From NCBI RefSeq assembly GCF_030867145.1, contig NC_134417.1, positions 95,503,278 to 95,567,277 on the forward strand: a stretch of DNA of 64,000 nucleotides, written 5' to 3'. Positions 26,501 to 37,599 of this stretch are shown piece after piece. Each line of letters opens with the position of its first letter. Position 1 is the first letter of the stretch. The notes beneath the pieces were generated by a model, which had not been told where the DNA came from, searched no databases, and saw nothing but the letters and a program-made list of their open reading frames with translations. The position numbers and the translations under genes are program-made. Source of the DNA: Opisthocomus hoazin. Lineage: Eukaryota; Chordata; Aves; Opisthocomiformes; Opisthocomidae.

Positions 26501-27740
26501 GTTGACCCCTGCAGGTGAGGCAGGTTTGATGTGGCCTGTGGGCATTAATGCCCCATTTCTTCCAAAGTCACGTTTTGAGGTAATCAGCTGGGACTACTTC
26601 ACTGAGCAGCACCTCTTCTCCTGTCCTGATGGCTCCCCTAAGTGTGAACTCTCTGGAGCCAGCAAAGCAGATGTCAGTGAAATCATTGAGTCAGCACTTG
26701 AGCAACTTAACAGTCGCTACCAGCCTCTGCTCCGCTTCAGCAAGCGGCAGTTGCTGAATGGCTATCGACGTTTTGACCCCACACGGGGCATGGAGTATAC
26801 ACTGGACCTGCTGCTGGAGGTAGTGACGCAAAAAGGCCATAGTCATGTTCTGGCCAAACGAGTGAGCTTGGTGCGGCCCTTAAGTAAGGTGGAAATTATT
26901 CCCATGCCATATGTCACAGAGGCCACGCGGGTGCAACTGGTGCTTCCCTTGACAGTGCAGGACCTGGATTTTGTGGCAAACTTCCTGGATATGTTTGCTA
27001 TGAATACACTGGACACACATGATAATGCCTTGCTAACTTTGCTTTTTATCTACCATCCCTATGATGCCCAGAGAGTCAGTCAGGTGGATGTTTTTGCTGG
27101 AGTCAAAGCCATGGTAGGAGAGCTGGAGAAACGCTATGCGGAAGTTAAAATCCCTTGGATTAGTGTTAAAACTGAGGTGCCATCGCAAGTGAAACTCATG
27201 GATATAGTCTCAAAGAAGCACCCTGTGGACACACTATTTTTCTTGGCCAGTGTCTGGACAGAAATCAACATGGAGTTCTTGAACCGCTGCCGCATGAACA
27301 CTATCAGCAATTGGCAGGTCTTTTTCCCAGTGCATTTCCAAGAGTTCAACCCTGCATTGGTGTACCGTGGTGAGCAGGCTGCTTCCTCCAGCACTGACTT
27401 CCTGAGGGATGGGCATTTTGACAGACATTCCTTTGCTGAGGCATGCTTTTATAACTCTGACTATATGACAGCACGTACCAAGCTAGCATCTGATATCCTA
27501 GACCGAGATGAGGTGCTGGAGAGCATGGAGGTATTTGATGTCTTCCTCCACTATTCTGGTCTGCACCTGTTTAGGGCTGTGGAGCCAGGGTTAGTGCAGA
27601 AATATGCACTGAGGAGCTGCAATCCCCGGCTTAGTGAGGAGTTATACCACCGCTGTGTGCTTAGTAACTTGGAAGGACTCGCATCCCGCTCGCATTTAGC
27701 CATGGCCCTCTTTGAGCAGGAACAGGCCAACAGCACTTGA
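23313..27740 (+). CDS. CHPF2: chondroitin polymerising factor 2 / glucuronyltransferase
   Basis: CHPF2 is a type II Golgi membrane protein of the chondroitin N-acetylgalactosaminyltransferase family. It adds glucuronate to, or helps polymerise, the chondroitin chain with CHSY partners. Coding exons: 23313-23587, 24227-24791, 25250-25432, 26478-27740; all introns GT-AG, phases 2, 0, 0. The lengths sum to 2,286 nt, giving 761 residues; human is slightly longer. A hydrophobic signal-anchor lies at about residues 3-30 (LPLVLGLSLGCSLSLL core). The first glycosyltransferase domain has WFYIMQDDTY with the metal-binding DDT at 187-189, and DEWLGRCIIDFLG further on. The second domain holds RFDPTRGMEYTLDLLLE and MPYVTEATRVQLVLPL, and the protein ends FEQEQANST. 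N-glycosylation sequons include NKT at 125 and NLT at 346. Intron 3 carries a solo LTR immediately after the donor. Confidence 0.97.
25439..26195 (-). mobile_element. solo LTR, avian ERVL-like
   Basis: This is an endogenous-retrovirus fossil: one LTR of about 757 bp in reverse orientation inside CHPF2 intron 3. On the minus strand it begins TGTCCCGGTTTTGG and ends TAAACGATGACA, the termini of avian ERVL-type LTRs. It contains the ACCAACGAGGTATTCCATG block common to that family. Flanking 5-mers are TATGG (25434-25438) and TATGT (26196-26200), a likely 5-bp target duplication with one difference. No internal retroviral region is attached. It looks intact at both ends. Confidence 0.85.
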
Positions 27741-27897
27741 GAGACTCGAAACATCAGGAGCTTCTCAGCACCTTAACACTTGGCACTTTCCATCCCCTTC
27801 CCAGCCTTGCTGTGGGTGAAGGGCGTGTGAGGTCAAGGGAGGAGGAAGACTTTACCAGCCCTGTTCTGAGGCACAGGCATGGGCTATGGAGAGAGGC

Positions 27898-27963
27898 TGT
27901 TTCTTTGGGTTTTTGTGGGGTTGTTTTTTGGTTTTGTTTTTGTTTTTTGTTTTTTTTTTTTTA
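27898..27963. repeat. T/G-rich simple sequence in CHPF2 3' UTR
   Basis: This is a (GTTTTT)n-like run immediately before the CHPF2 poly(A) signal, probably acting as a U-rich upstream element in the mRNA. Confidence 0.7.
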
Positions 27964-27969
27964 AATAAA
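27964..27969 (+). terminator. poly(A) signal of CHPF2
   Basis: AATAAA lies 223 bases past the CHPF2 stop codon, directly after a T-rich run and followed by TTGTGTGG-type GT-rich sequence. This gives a compact 3' UTR of about 245 bases. Confidence 0.8.
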
Positions 27970-27989
27970 AGTTTCTTTCCAGGCAGACT

Positions 27990-29078
27990 TGTGTGGTTAC
28001 TTGTAAACTTTATAGTGTCTGGGATAAGGGATGTAAAACAAGCTGTAGAGTCAGCCTTACTTCAAGCTACACCATTCTACTGAGCAGTGCAGAGAGTGAA
28101 TATGAGCTGTGTAATGGAACAGAATTGCCTCAGCTGTGCTACTCGGTGCTGTTATTGCACCCTCCTGTGTGTTTATGTCTTCATGCATTCATTTTTGAAG
28201 GAGACAAACTCAGCTTGAATAGTTTGTTGCTGGACAAAGTTACTCAATGCACTTTCACTTCACTGTGTTTAGCTCCTTGTGACTGCAGAACTTTCATTTT
28301 GTTGTGTAATCTGGGAAGGTGAAGGAATGGAAAATTCCCTTTGATATGCACAAAGCTTGGTTCCATTGGGCCGAGCACTGACATGGGGTGGCTGTATGCC
28401 CTGGAGAGGAACCAGGAACTGCCTGAAGGTGCCCAACAACTAGCTTTCAGTTCTGCAGATTGAGCAAAGTATTATCCCTGAAAATAACAGACACGTCATT
28501 TCTGATCACAGATGGGCAGATGTAACGGTTCAGTTTGATTACCCAGTAAGTCATGCACCTATTAAAGGGGTGAGCCTGTGTGACTCTTCTGAGCGACAGA
28601 AAATTTCTTAGTTACAGTTACACCTTACTTTTTGGTTGTGCTTCTGGCTCTACACAACTTCCATACACAGTTTTAGGACCTGATTTACATCAGCTATAGC
28701 CACCTGCTTGCCACGTGTATCTTTGTGGAAGCGAGTAACTGTTTGCTTATTCTCAAGGGCTGTTACTCCCAACTGATGTCCATGTTTTCATTAATGTAAT
28801 AATTTAAAAAGCTGTCTTTTAATGACTGGGTATGGGTTTTCAGTGTGCTCCTACAGGAATGGGTTTTTGGCCAAATGTCATTCCTTATGTTTGATTATTT
28901 GAGGGGAAAAAAAAAATTGGTGAAAGTTTGCAGATAACAAAGGCTAGCCAGGTGTGAGAAAATGAGAGCAGATCTGTTACACAGAATGATTGAGACAAGA
29001 TTTATTTATACATAAGACAGGTAACTGCAAAATCATTTATCTAGAAATTAAAGAGGTCGTTTTAGATTTCCCCATTCT
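27990..29078. other. intergenic, nothing recognised
   Basis: This is unique-looking sequence downstream of CHPF2 with short frames only. I recognise no repeat family or RNA gene. Confidence 0.5.
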
Positions 29079-29079
29079 G

Positions 29080-29203
29080 TATCACAGAGAAGGGACCTCT
29101 GGAGTTCATCTAGTTCAACCCCACCCCTGCACAAAGGGTCAGCTAGAGCAGGTCTCTGTGTCCAGTTGCATTTTAAATATCTCCAGGGATGGAGACTTTA
29201 CAG
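29080..29203 (-). mobile_element. older CR1 3' fragment
   Basis: The plus strand reads AGAAGGGACCTCTGGAGTTC through ATCTCCAGGGATGGAGACTT, a diverged CR1 3' end on the minus strand. A younger CR1 joins it directly at about 29,203. With the fragment at 30,476-30,735 it probably belongs to one older copy split by that insertion, although the two fragments do not meet exactly. Confidence 0.75.
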
Positions 29204-30415
29204 TCATAGAATCATAGAATCATAGGTTGGAAAAGACCTCTAAGATCAGCGAGTCCAACTGTCCACCCAACACCACCACTCCTACTAAACCATATCCTGA
29301 AGTGCCACATCTACATGTTGTTTAAACACTTCCAGGGATGGGGACTCCACCACTTCCCCAGGCAGCCTGTTCCAATGCCTGACCACTCGTTCTGTGAAGA
29401 AATTTTTCCTAATATCCAATCTAAACCTCCCCTGACGTATCTTGAGGCCATTGCCTCTCGTCCTATCTCTAGTTACCAGGGAGAAGAGACCAACCCCTGC
29501 TTCACTACACCCTCGTGTCAGGTAGTTGTAGAGAGCAATAAAGTCCCCCTTCAGCCTCCTCTTGTCCAGACTAAATAGCCCCAGTTCCCTCAGCCGCTCC
29601 TCGTAAAACTTGTTCTCTAGACCCCTCACCAGCCTTATTGCCCTTCTCTGGACATGCTCCAGCCGCTCCATGTCCTTCTTGTAGTGAGGGGCCCAAAACA
29701 GAACACAGTACTGGAGGTGCGGCCTCACCAGTGCCAAGTACAGGGGCACGATCACCTCCCTCCTACTGCTGGCCACACTATTCTTGATACAAGCCAGGAT
29801 GTTGTTGGCCCTTCTTGGCCACCTGGGCACACTATTGGCTCATGTTCAGCTGGCTGTCAAACAACCCCCCAAGGTCCTTTTCCACTGGGTAGCTTTCCAG
29901 CCAGTCCTCCCCAAGCCTGTAGCGTTGCATGGGGTTGTTGTGACCCAAGTGCGGGACCTGACATTTGTCTTTGTTGAAACTCATACAGTTGGCCTCGGCC
30001 CGTTGATCCAGTCTGTCCAGATCCCTCTGCAGAGCCTTCCTACCCTTAAGCAGATCGACACTCCTGCCCGACTTGGTGTCATCTGGAAACTTACTGAGGG
30101 AGCACTCAATCCCCTCGTCCAGATCATTGATAAAAATGTTAAACAAGACCAGACCCCAAACTGAGCCCTGGGGAACACCACTTGTGACTGGCCGCCAGCT
30201 GGATTTAACTCCATTCACCACAACTCTCTGGGCTTGGCCATCCAGTAGGTTTTTTACGCAGCAAAGCATACACCCATCCAAACCATGAGCAGCTAGTTTC
30301 TCCAGGAGGATTCTGTGGAGAACAGTGTCAAAGGCCTTACTGAAGTTCAGGTAGATGATGTCCACAGCCTTACTTTCATCCACTAGGCAGGTCATCTGGT
30401 CTCTCCCAGTAATCT
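29203..30415 (-). mobile_element. CR1 LINE, 3' 1.2 kb with RT fragment
   Basis: This is a minus-strand CR1 covering the end of the reverse transcriptase ([33 protein letters not shown]) to the ATCATAGAATCATAG tail. It is nearly identical to the copy at 12,785-13,928 (I count only a handful of differences over about 1.1 kb) and shares its stop after LNMSQ and the extra base after it. It extends further 5' than the other copy ([17 protein letters not shown]). It is inserted in an older CR1. Confidence 0.95.
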
Positions 30416-30475
30416 GTTACAGTGTGTAATAATTCACAATAACTCCCACAGCCTCACCTGTTATGACAGATGCTC

Positions 30476-30735
30476 CAATTACTTAACCATCTTCACAGCC
30501 CTTCCCTGGACTCGCTCCAGTATGTCCATGTCTGTCTTGTACTGGGGAGCCCAGAACTGGACATGACACTCCAGATGTGTTTCACCAGTGTTGAGGAGAG
30601 GAATCGGATCACTGCCCCTTGAGCTGCTGGCAATACTCGTAATGCAGCCCAGGATGCTATTTGCCTTCTTTGCTCCAAGGGAACACTGCTGTCTTATGTT
30701 TAACTTGTTATCCATCAGAACCCCACCAATCTTTT
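30476..30735 (-). mobile_element. older CR1 internal fragment
   Basis: Minus-strand ORF2 C-terminal remnant: IRQQCSLGAKKANSILGCI, then [20 protein letters not shown] and [12 protein letters not shown]. It is more diverged than the neighbouring copy and probably is the 5' part of the older element whose 3' end is at 29,080-29,203. Confidence 0.8.
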
Positions 30736-30839
30736 TACTGCAAAGCTTTCAGCTTTCCAGCTTCTTCTTTCCAGCCAGTAACCTAGAAATCAAAGGCCAA
30801 AGCCCTGATGTGAACTTGTGAATTTCAGTATGACGAGCC

Positions 30840-32750
30840 AGTGAGTGTGACTAACCCCATTCATGGCTGCATAAGCAGTGTTTAAGGTAAAAGACTATAC
30901 TTGCCGTACTTACGAGGAGTGTGAGGTGGAGGTCTGGTGTTAGCATCAAAAGAGATGCTGAAAGGTTAGAAAACCTTTGAAAGAAGTATTCAAAGTCTAG
31001 AACATTGCTTCAAGTTGGATAGAAATCTCAGATTTATTTATCTAAAAAGTAAGAGATGTCTTGATTACTTTTACATGGGAACAAGTCAGTCTCTGCTGAA
31101 TGTATTCCTGGGATGCATGTTTGTTGCTAAGCAAACCTTCAAAGAGTGAGAACAAGAGAAGCTAACTGGGAAACTTTTTCTTGTTATGAGTGGTTGTTTT
31201 GCATGAGGAGGTGCTGGTCCGTTATGATCCCAGCAGGAAAGGCACTCAGACTGTGTAAGGTATCATTTAAAACATCAAGTGTTGGAGCTAACACTATAAA
31301 GATAGAAGAGTGTAGACAATCTTACATCTTTTAAATGCAGGGAACCCCAAGCAGTGTGGCACTGAATGGGCCTCTGACGCACACACAGCACGCCATGCAG
31401 ATCCATCTGCAGAGTAGATTCTCCCATTTTGGCCACGAGAGCTGTTATAGGAGTAAGAGAAAACAACTCTATTCATCATTTCTAGAGTCAGACAGAAAAA
31501 ACGTTTGCATGAGAATTTCTTGCAATTCTAATAAGAATTTTTAGACAAAGGCAGGGCCACACAGGTGGGATAATCGCCATTATGGACTGAGAGCTGCCTG
31601 CAGGCTTTTCTGTTACACTGAGCTGGCTGAGGTTGTCCTGTGGGCAAGGGATTTCTGCCACAAACACATCCCTGACTGTCACCCTGGGCAAGCAGTGCAG
31701 CACAGCACAGGCCTGTGCACGCTCAGGTTAGCTGTTAGGTGAGTCATCAACTCCTCGATCTACAGTGGCTGTCTTGCAGTCAGGATCACTACAATAGCAA
31801 AGATGGACAGTGTAAGAACCTCTGCTGCTGCTTGCCTTGGTGATGTTGTGTTTGTTTTCTTGAAGACAAAAGAGATTCTGATGCATGAAATAACAACCTC
31901 ATGATGCCAGAGAGGATGTATAGCTTGTAAATGCAAGTTTTGATATGGTGTAATGTCCACAGAGAATTCCCTCAATCGTTGTTCTAGGTCACATGTTTGG
32001 CAGGACTGGCAATGGGCATTGGATGATGTAGAAAACTACATAAGCAAAACAGGCAGTCTGATATGGTGTATGGGGGTAAAACATGTGTCATGCAACCAAG
32101 CTGAAAGAATAAACATTGGAAAAGATTTTTTTTATTTTTTTAATCTAGCTCTGTGGGAAAGGAAAGGCAGGAAATACTGCCAACAAACTGCTGAGTCCGT
32201 AGACTGAAGATTCTCGTTTACTGATGAAAACCTGGCATTCCAAGGTGAGATTAGGCTATATGAAAGGAACAATTTGCATCCTATAGGCAGACAGGTTAAC
32301 TTTCACAGTTATGCTGTAGGTGGAATAGCCTGGGGATAGTAAACTAAAAATGCAATAAGGCAAATGCCGTAAAGAGGAAAGAAAAAAATAAAATTAAATG
32401 TTGAACAAATTGATCCAGTGTTACACCAAACAAGAAAAATGTTAATTACTCTTTACAGATACCTAAGATTAGACTACAAGTAATTGAAACTAGAAATGAT
32501 AAATGGTAAGAAATTTGGTGTAGTTGGCATTACTGCTTAACTAATACAGCAAGTAGGACTTGGCAAACGACTTAAGCCTTTGAAGTTACATGTTGAGGTA
32601 AAGATGATCAGACAGCCACACAGACCTGAAAATCCATTTGATTTAATGCAATGCTTTAACTATTAAACAGAAAGTTATACAGCAGCAAACAATTTGTGAG
32701 TTAAGCACTGGTTGGCATATAAAATAAGAGCCAATTGTTGGATTTGGGCA
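30840..32750. other. intergenic, nothing recognised
   Basis: This is AT-rich sequence with a T-rich run at about 32,125-32,142. I see no gene, RNA or clear repeat. Confidence 0.5.
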
Positions 32751-32754
32751 CTTC

Positions 32755-33300
32755 TGCTTAGGTCCTAGGGGGACAGTTCTCCAGCTAGTGTCGTTTGACA
32801 CTTAATTGATGATTTGGAAGCAAATACAAGATCTCTACTGATAAAATCTGCAGGTGATATAAAAAATCAGTACTGCAAAAAACAATCATAAAGACAGGGT
32901 AAAAACAGAGAAGAGTGTGCAGCAGAGTAAGGCTATTCAAATAGATGTTGTCTTAAAGCAGTCAAGTGCAAATTTGTGTGCTTGGGGAAAATGAAGGCAT
33001 GTCACTCCTCCAAAAAGACCTGTATCAAAAGAAAAAAAAACAAAACAGGGTAAGCCTGGAAAGAAATTTACTGATTTACTGTATTAATGCACAAGCAATC
33101 TGACCAGGACACACTATTTTAGACACTAAAATATGGAGTTACTCCAGCCCCATAAAATTTACAATTTAAGATTAAGACATGATATAACAGATCTATGCAG
33201 GTAGACAATCTGGGGAAACAGATGCTGTTGGTGTGAGACAGCAATAAGGCCCCTGGCGGCATAGCCAGTTTTTTTAAGGCTTGAAGTGACTAGAGAGGAA
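32755..33300 (+). mobile_element. ancient CR1, RT-region part
   Basis: The sequence is highly eroded but its order fits CR1 ORF2: a GGxxSS-like stretch, TLIDDLEANTRSLL, then AGDIKN where the FADDTK motif is expected. It resembles old sauropsid CR1 families rather than the young avian ones. Together with 33,690-34,035 it appears to be a single old plus-strand copy split by a younger CR1. Confidence 0.5.
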
Positions 33301-33379
33301 AAAAAAAAGAATATACAAGAAGTTCATAAAGTTTATCTGAAGATTGGAAGAAATATTTTACAATGAGTGATGCAGAACT

Positions 33380-33668
33380 CCTGTAGCAATAAGACAAGGT
33401 GCAATGGCTTTAAACTGGTTTTAAACTAAAAGAGGGAAGATTCAGACTAGATACAAGGAAGACATTTTTTACAACGAGGGTGGTGAAACACTGGCACAGA
33501 TTGCCCAGAGAGGTGGTAGATGCCCCACACATGGAAACACTCAAGGTCAGGTTGGATGGGGCTCTGAGCAACCTGATCTAGTGGTAGATGTCCCTGCTCA
33601 TCGCAGGGAGGGTGGACTAGATGACATTTAAAGGTCCCTTCCAACCCAAGCCATTCTATGATTCTATG
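33380..33668 (+). mobile_element. CR1 LINE 3' fragment
   Basis: This is a plus-strand CR1 3' end of a different subfamily: GRFRLDTRKTFFTTRVVKH-like coding remnant, LPREVVDAPHMETLKVRLDG, and a CCATTCTATGATTCTATGA tail. It is inserted in the middle of an older CR1. Confidence 0.9.
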
Positions 33669-33689
33669 AACTCTAATTACTTTAAAAGG

Positions 33690-34035
33690 TTGTGAGGTGG
33701 TCTGATTAGAGTGTATAAGTACATTTACTGAGTAAAATGCTAGATACTAAAGAGGTTTTTAATTGCCTAGGCATAAGGCAGAACAATGGCAACACCAAAA
33801 CTAGCAGCTGTAAAATGCAACAGATAATTCCATCTGAGAACAGGCATATGCTTTTAGTGATGAAAGTGGTTAGCTGGTGAAGTTACAGAGTGGTAGCTTT
33901 GCCAGTATGTTACAATTTACTTGGTTTGTGTAATAGAGGTCGTTGGAGGCCCATGTGAAATTACTTGTCATATGTAAGTGGGCAGAATTAATGGTCCTTC
34001 ATGGCCTTAAATTTCATGACTGTGAATATATAGTG
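33690..34035 (+). mobile_element. ancient CR1, 3' end
   Basis: The segment GGTCTGATTAGAGTGTATAA through TTCATGGCCTTAAATTTCATG follows the final ORF2 codons and the 3' UTR of old sauropsid CR1 copies (cf. GGTCCCTCCTGGCCTTAAAATC, recalled). It would be the 3' part of the element beginning at 32,755. Confidence 0.5.
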
Positions 34036-34284
34036 GATGAAAGTTGCAAATGAGAAATCCATCAAAGGCTATTAAGCATAAAGCAAACACCTCTGTCACA
34101 GTAGGTCTCTGAATCACAAATCACTATGAGCTAGGAGAGCATTCATGGAGGTATCGCTGTATGTCTACTCTATTTTTATGATCTTTTGTAGGCAGTCAGT
34201 GTTGGCCGCTGTCAGGAACAGGGTAAATGAGTCAGGTATACCTATGATTTGACTCTGTACTACCCTACCATGTGTTCTGTCATT

Positions 34285-34507
34285 ATCTGCAAAAAAGGAC
34301 TAGAAACTCGCTTTGTATATTCTTTTATTAGTATTATTGGCATTATTTTTCTCTTCCTTTGCTGTCCTATTAAACTGCCTGTATCCCAACCCACAAGTTC
34401 TACCTTTTTCTTCCAGTTCTTCTCCCTATCCCAGTGAGGGGGGGCGGGGAGGGAGTGAGCAAGCGGCCGTATGGTACTTAGTTGCCGGCTGGGGCTAAAC
34501 CATGACA
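34285..34507 (+). mobile_element. LTR 3' fragment, avian ERVL-like
   Basis: This is a retroviral-LTR fossil: the 3' part only, forward orientation, ending in GGCTGGGGCTAAACCATGACA-type sequence. The TTATTAGTATTATTGG block, CCTATTAAACTG and the GTGAGGGGGGGCGGGGAGGG block are all in the order known for this LTR family. The 5' part is lost or unrecognisable; upstream sequence from about 34,200 may belong to it. No internal region is present. Confidence 0.75.
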
Positions 34508-34509
34508 CC

Positions 34510-35515
34510 TCTTCATGCATCCGTCTTGAAACATACTTTACAGTACTGCAAAACATGTGCAGGCTGCTAGCTTAGTCTCCTGCCAGGAGTCCTAGCCTGA
34601 ACCTCTACACAAGGTTCTTTCTTGCAATGCTATCTCACGGCTTGCCCCTCATGAGTTATTTACCTTAGCCAAGATAGTCATCCTGTCTTGCATTCCTCTT
34701 TCAGATTGTCTTTCCTGGGTGCACCTAGCACTTACGTTATTTTCTCAACAGGTATGCTAGACCATTTCTTCCAGAATGCTCAAGGGTGACAGTTTCTGGA
34801 TTACAGGTAACACAAAAACTCATTTTCCACTTACAACAGTGTTTTTCTAGTGTAAACAGCTGTAGCAAAAAAGCTTGAAAATGTGACACACATGAAAAAT
34901 GCAGACTGTAAAAGCTGAAGGCACATAAATATACAGCCTGCATTTAAAAATACCCGGTGAGACACAAATTCACCTCATAATCTTGACAAGATTTTATTTC
35001 AGATTTTACACCCTTTTTGAACACTTGGAGTTTGCAGAATAGCTTGGTGTCTGCTCATCTGATACTTCTTTTAAACTGAGGTGTTTCCTTTCACCTTTCT
35101 GACAGCTCCTTGGAGCATCACTCAAAGTTACTCAGTTTCAGTGCTCATCACATGCACACCCCGCTCCTCATCCCTCATTGTTTGCGGTGCTTCTTCAGCT
35201 TAAGTCAGACCTTCTTCAGTGCTCCTTCAAATTATTCTCTGAAAGTGCACTTTATAAATATCCTCCACTGGATATTCACGGAATAACTTTTCTTTTCCCA
35301 TGACGACTGGCACAGTGTAACAGACCCATGGTCCACCAAACCCAGTATCCTCATCCTCCCGGGACTTACCACCTCCTTAAGAGAAGGGTGTGCAAAAAAG
35401 TGTGCAAATGTAGGATAATAACTCTTGGTACAGGCCAGTTTTGAATTTGAAACCTCATGCACCTTTCAAAGCCTCCCCTCCACGCTCACTCCTGATACAT
35501 GGGTGACTGTTGTTC
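34510..35515. other. intergenic, nothing recognised
   Basis: This stretch lies between the LTR fragment and the CpG island. Only short frames are present, with no recognisable gene or repeat. Confidence 0.5.
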
Positions 35516-35519
35516 CCAT

Positions 35520-37480
35520 CCCCGCCGAAATTCTCCCCGAGTCTTGGTAAATCATCGCCTCCGCAGTGCCCCGCGGCAGCGCGTGCCACCCTCCCTCGGC
35601 ACCGGGCGAAGACGCTCTCTGCTGCGGCCGGGCGCGCGCCTTCCCGGCGCCACCGCCACCGCGTCGGCCCCGGCCCCGCCGCCAGGTGGGTCCGCCGCGG
35701 GGCGGGTGGGAGGGGCAGGCCGCTACCGGCACGGCCGACAGACGGGCCGGGGCCGCTGGCGGTCGCTGCGGCCCAACGGCGGCCTGGGCGTGGGCTCTGT
35801 GGCGGAGCCTGACCCGCCTGCCGGCCAGGGCTGGACAGTGCGGGGCCGGGGGCGGTCCTGCCGCTGCCGGGCCGGATGGCGGCGGGCGGAGGCGCTGTGG
35901 TGCGCGCGGGGGCAGTGGCGGCGGGTTATGGGCGCTGTGATAGTGAAGGGGGTTCTGGCGGCGGGTGAGGGGCGCTGGGGTGGCGCGGGGGGCTCTGGCG
36001 GTGAGTCGGGGCGCTGTGGCGGCAGGGGGCGGTGGCGAGTGGGGGGGCGCTGTGGCGAGTGAGGGGCGCTCTGCCAGCGGGAGGGCGTTGTGGTGGGCGA
36101 GGGCCGCTGTGGCGGCGGGGGCGGGCTCTGGCGGGTGAGGGGCACTCTGGAGGCGGGGGGGCTGTGGCGGCGCAGGGCGCTCTGGCAGCGGGTTGGGGGA
36201 GCTGTGGTAGTAAGGGGGGCTCTGGCGGCGGGTGAGGGGCGCTAGTGTGGCGCGGGGGGCTCTGGCGGTAAGTCGGAGCGCCGTGGGAGGGAGGGGCGCT
36301 GTGGCGGCTGAGGGGCTGTGGCGGCCGAGGAGCACTGGCGAGTGAGGGTGCCGTGGCAGCGAGTGAGGCGCTGTGGCGGGTGAGGGGCTGTGGCGGTGAG
36401 TGCGGGGCGCTTTGGTGGGTGAGGGAGCTGTGGCGGTGAGGAGTGCTCTGGCGGGTGAAGGGCGCCGGGGCTCGGTGGTGGCTGGGGACTGGGTGCCGTG
36501 GCGGCGGGAACGGACTGCGGGGGCGGCGTGTACCCGCAGTCTGTCCGACCCTCTCCCGATGCTGCAGCGGACGCCGCCGGCGGGCGAGAGAGAGCTGTCC
36601 AGAGGCGGCGGGGCCGGGGCGGCCGGAGGGGCTGGAAAGGTGCGGACGCTGCCCGCGCCCGTCCACGGGAGGAGCTCCGCGCTGCGCCGCCCCCGCAGGG
36701 CTGGGAAGCGGGCGCAGGGACCGCGGCTACACCGTCCTCTCGTCGCCGAAGCGGCGCTAGGAACGCGGGGGGTCGGGGCGCGGCTAGGCCGGAGGAGCGG
36801 TCGCTCTCGCACTGGGACCCTCTCCCGCGGCGGCGAGGGCGCTGCGGGCAGCCCGTTGCGGCGCCGCACTACCGCTCCTGCGGGGGTGGCGAGCGACGCG
36901 CACTTTGCAGACGGTCCCTGCGCCGCTCTCCGCAGCGCTGCGCAGGCGCCCCGCGCCCGGCGCTGGTACGGCGGCACCGGTGCAAGCGGGCGAGCGGCGC
37001 GGCGGTGAGGAGCATGGACGGGACGGTGAGCCTTGCCCCCGGTCCCGCCGCCCCCCGCCCCGGCTTCTGTCCGGCTCGACCCCGCGGCAGCGCTTGCCGT
37101 GGCTCTGCCCCGGGCACCTGCGGGGAGCTCTGGCTGCGGGACATCTCCACCCGGGCACCGTTCCCCGCCAGCAGCACCCCCGGACCGGGCACGGACCCCG
37201 GGCACTGGCGCTGTTCCCGCCCCGGCGCTGCCTGCAGGGCACGCCCGACCGGGAGGCTGGCAGAGTCCGGGCAGCGGACCCCGCGCCGCCCGTATAACGC
37301 CCGGCGGTGCCCCCCTCCCGCGGCGCTCCGCTGCCGCCCCCGCACGGCTCCTCCGTGGAGCCGGGGACTGGAACACTCCGACGCTCTCTCCGTTCTTCCC
37401 TTCGGGCTCGGCGCTGCGGCCGGTGCAGCCGCCCACTTGGCCGCCGGCGGTTGTCCCAGCGCGTGCCTCTGCACCCTCGG
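35520..37480. promoter_or_regulatory. large CpG island, probable promoter
   Basis: This is two kilobases of CpG-dense DNA with abrupt edges, typical of a vertebrate promoter, followed by about 26 kb of intron-like DNA. A candidate plus-strand first coding exon is the ATG at 37,013 (MDGT) followed directly by a GTGAGC donor, but I cannot identify a protein from four codons. The minus strand is open for 724 codons across the island. That translation is P/A/R/H-rich and repetitive and is not credible as a protein. Confidence 0.7.
35920..36490. repeat. GC-rich minisatellite with ~267-bp higher order
   Basis: Short irregular units (GGCGGGTGAGGGGCGCTGTGG-like, roughly 20-30 bp) are tandemly arranged. 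A longer block, TCTGGCGGCGGGTGAGG through GCTCTGGCGG, occurs at about 35,954 and again at about 36,221, giving a higher-order period of about 267 bp. The array lies inside the CpG island. Confidence 0.75.
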
Positions 37481-37599
37481 CCGAGCTGTGCTGGCTTTGC
37501 TGCCTGGCACGGACCCCGCTGGCTTGGAGAGGCAGGCAGAGAGAGGAAGCCCAGTACTCACTCGCCACTCCCAAATGTAGACTGCAAGCCCACTCGGGA

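Noticed and set aside
37013-37024. ATG GAC GGG ACG followed by GTGAGC as a first coding exon
   Set aside because: Four codons cannot be identified. ATG plus a donor occurs by chance in GC-rich DNA. I mention it only as a candidate within the CpG island.
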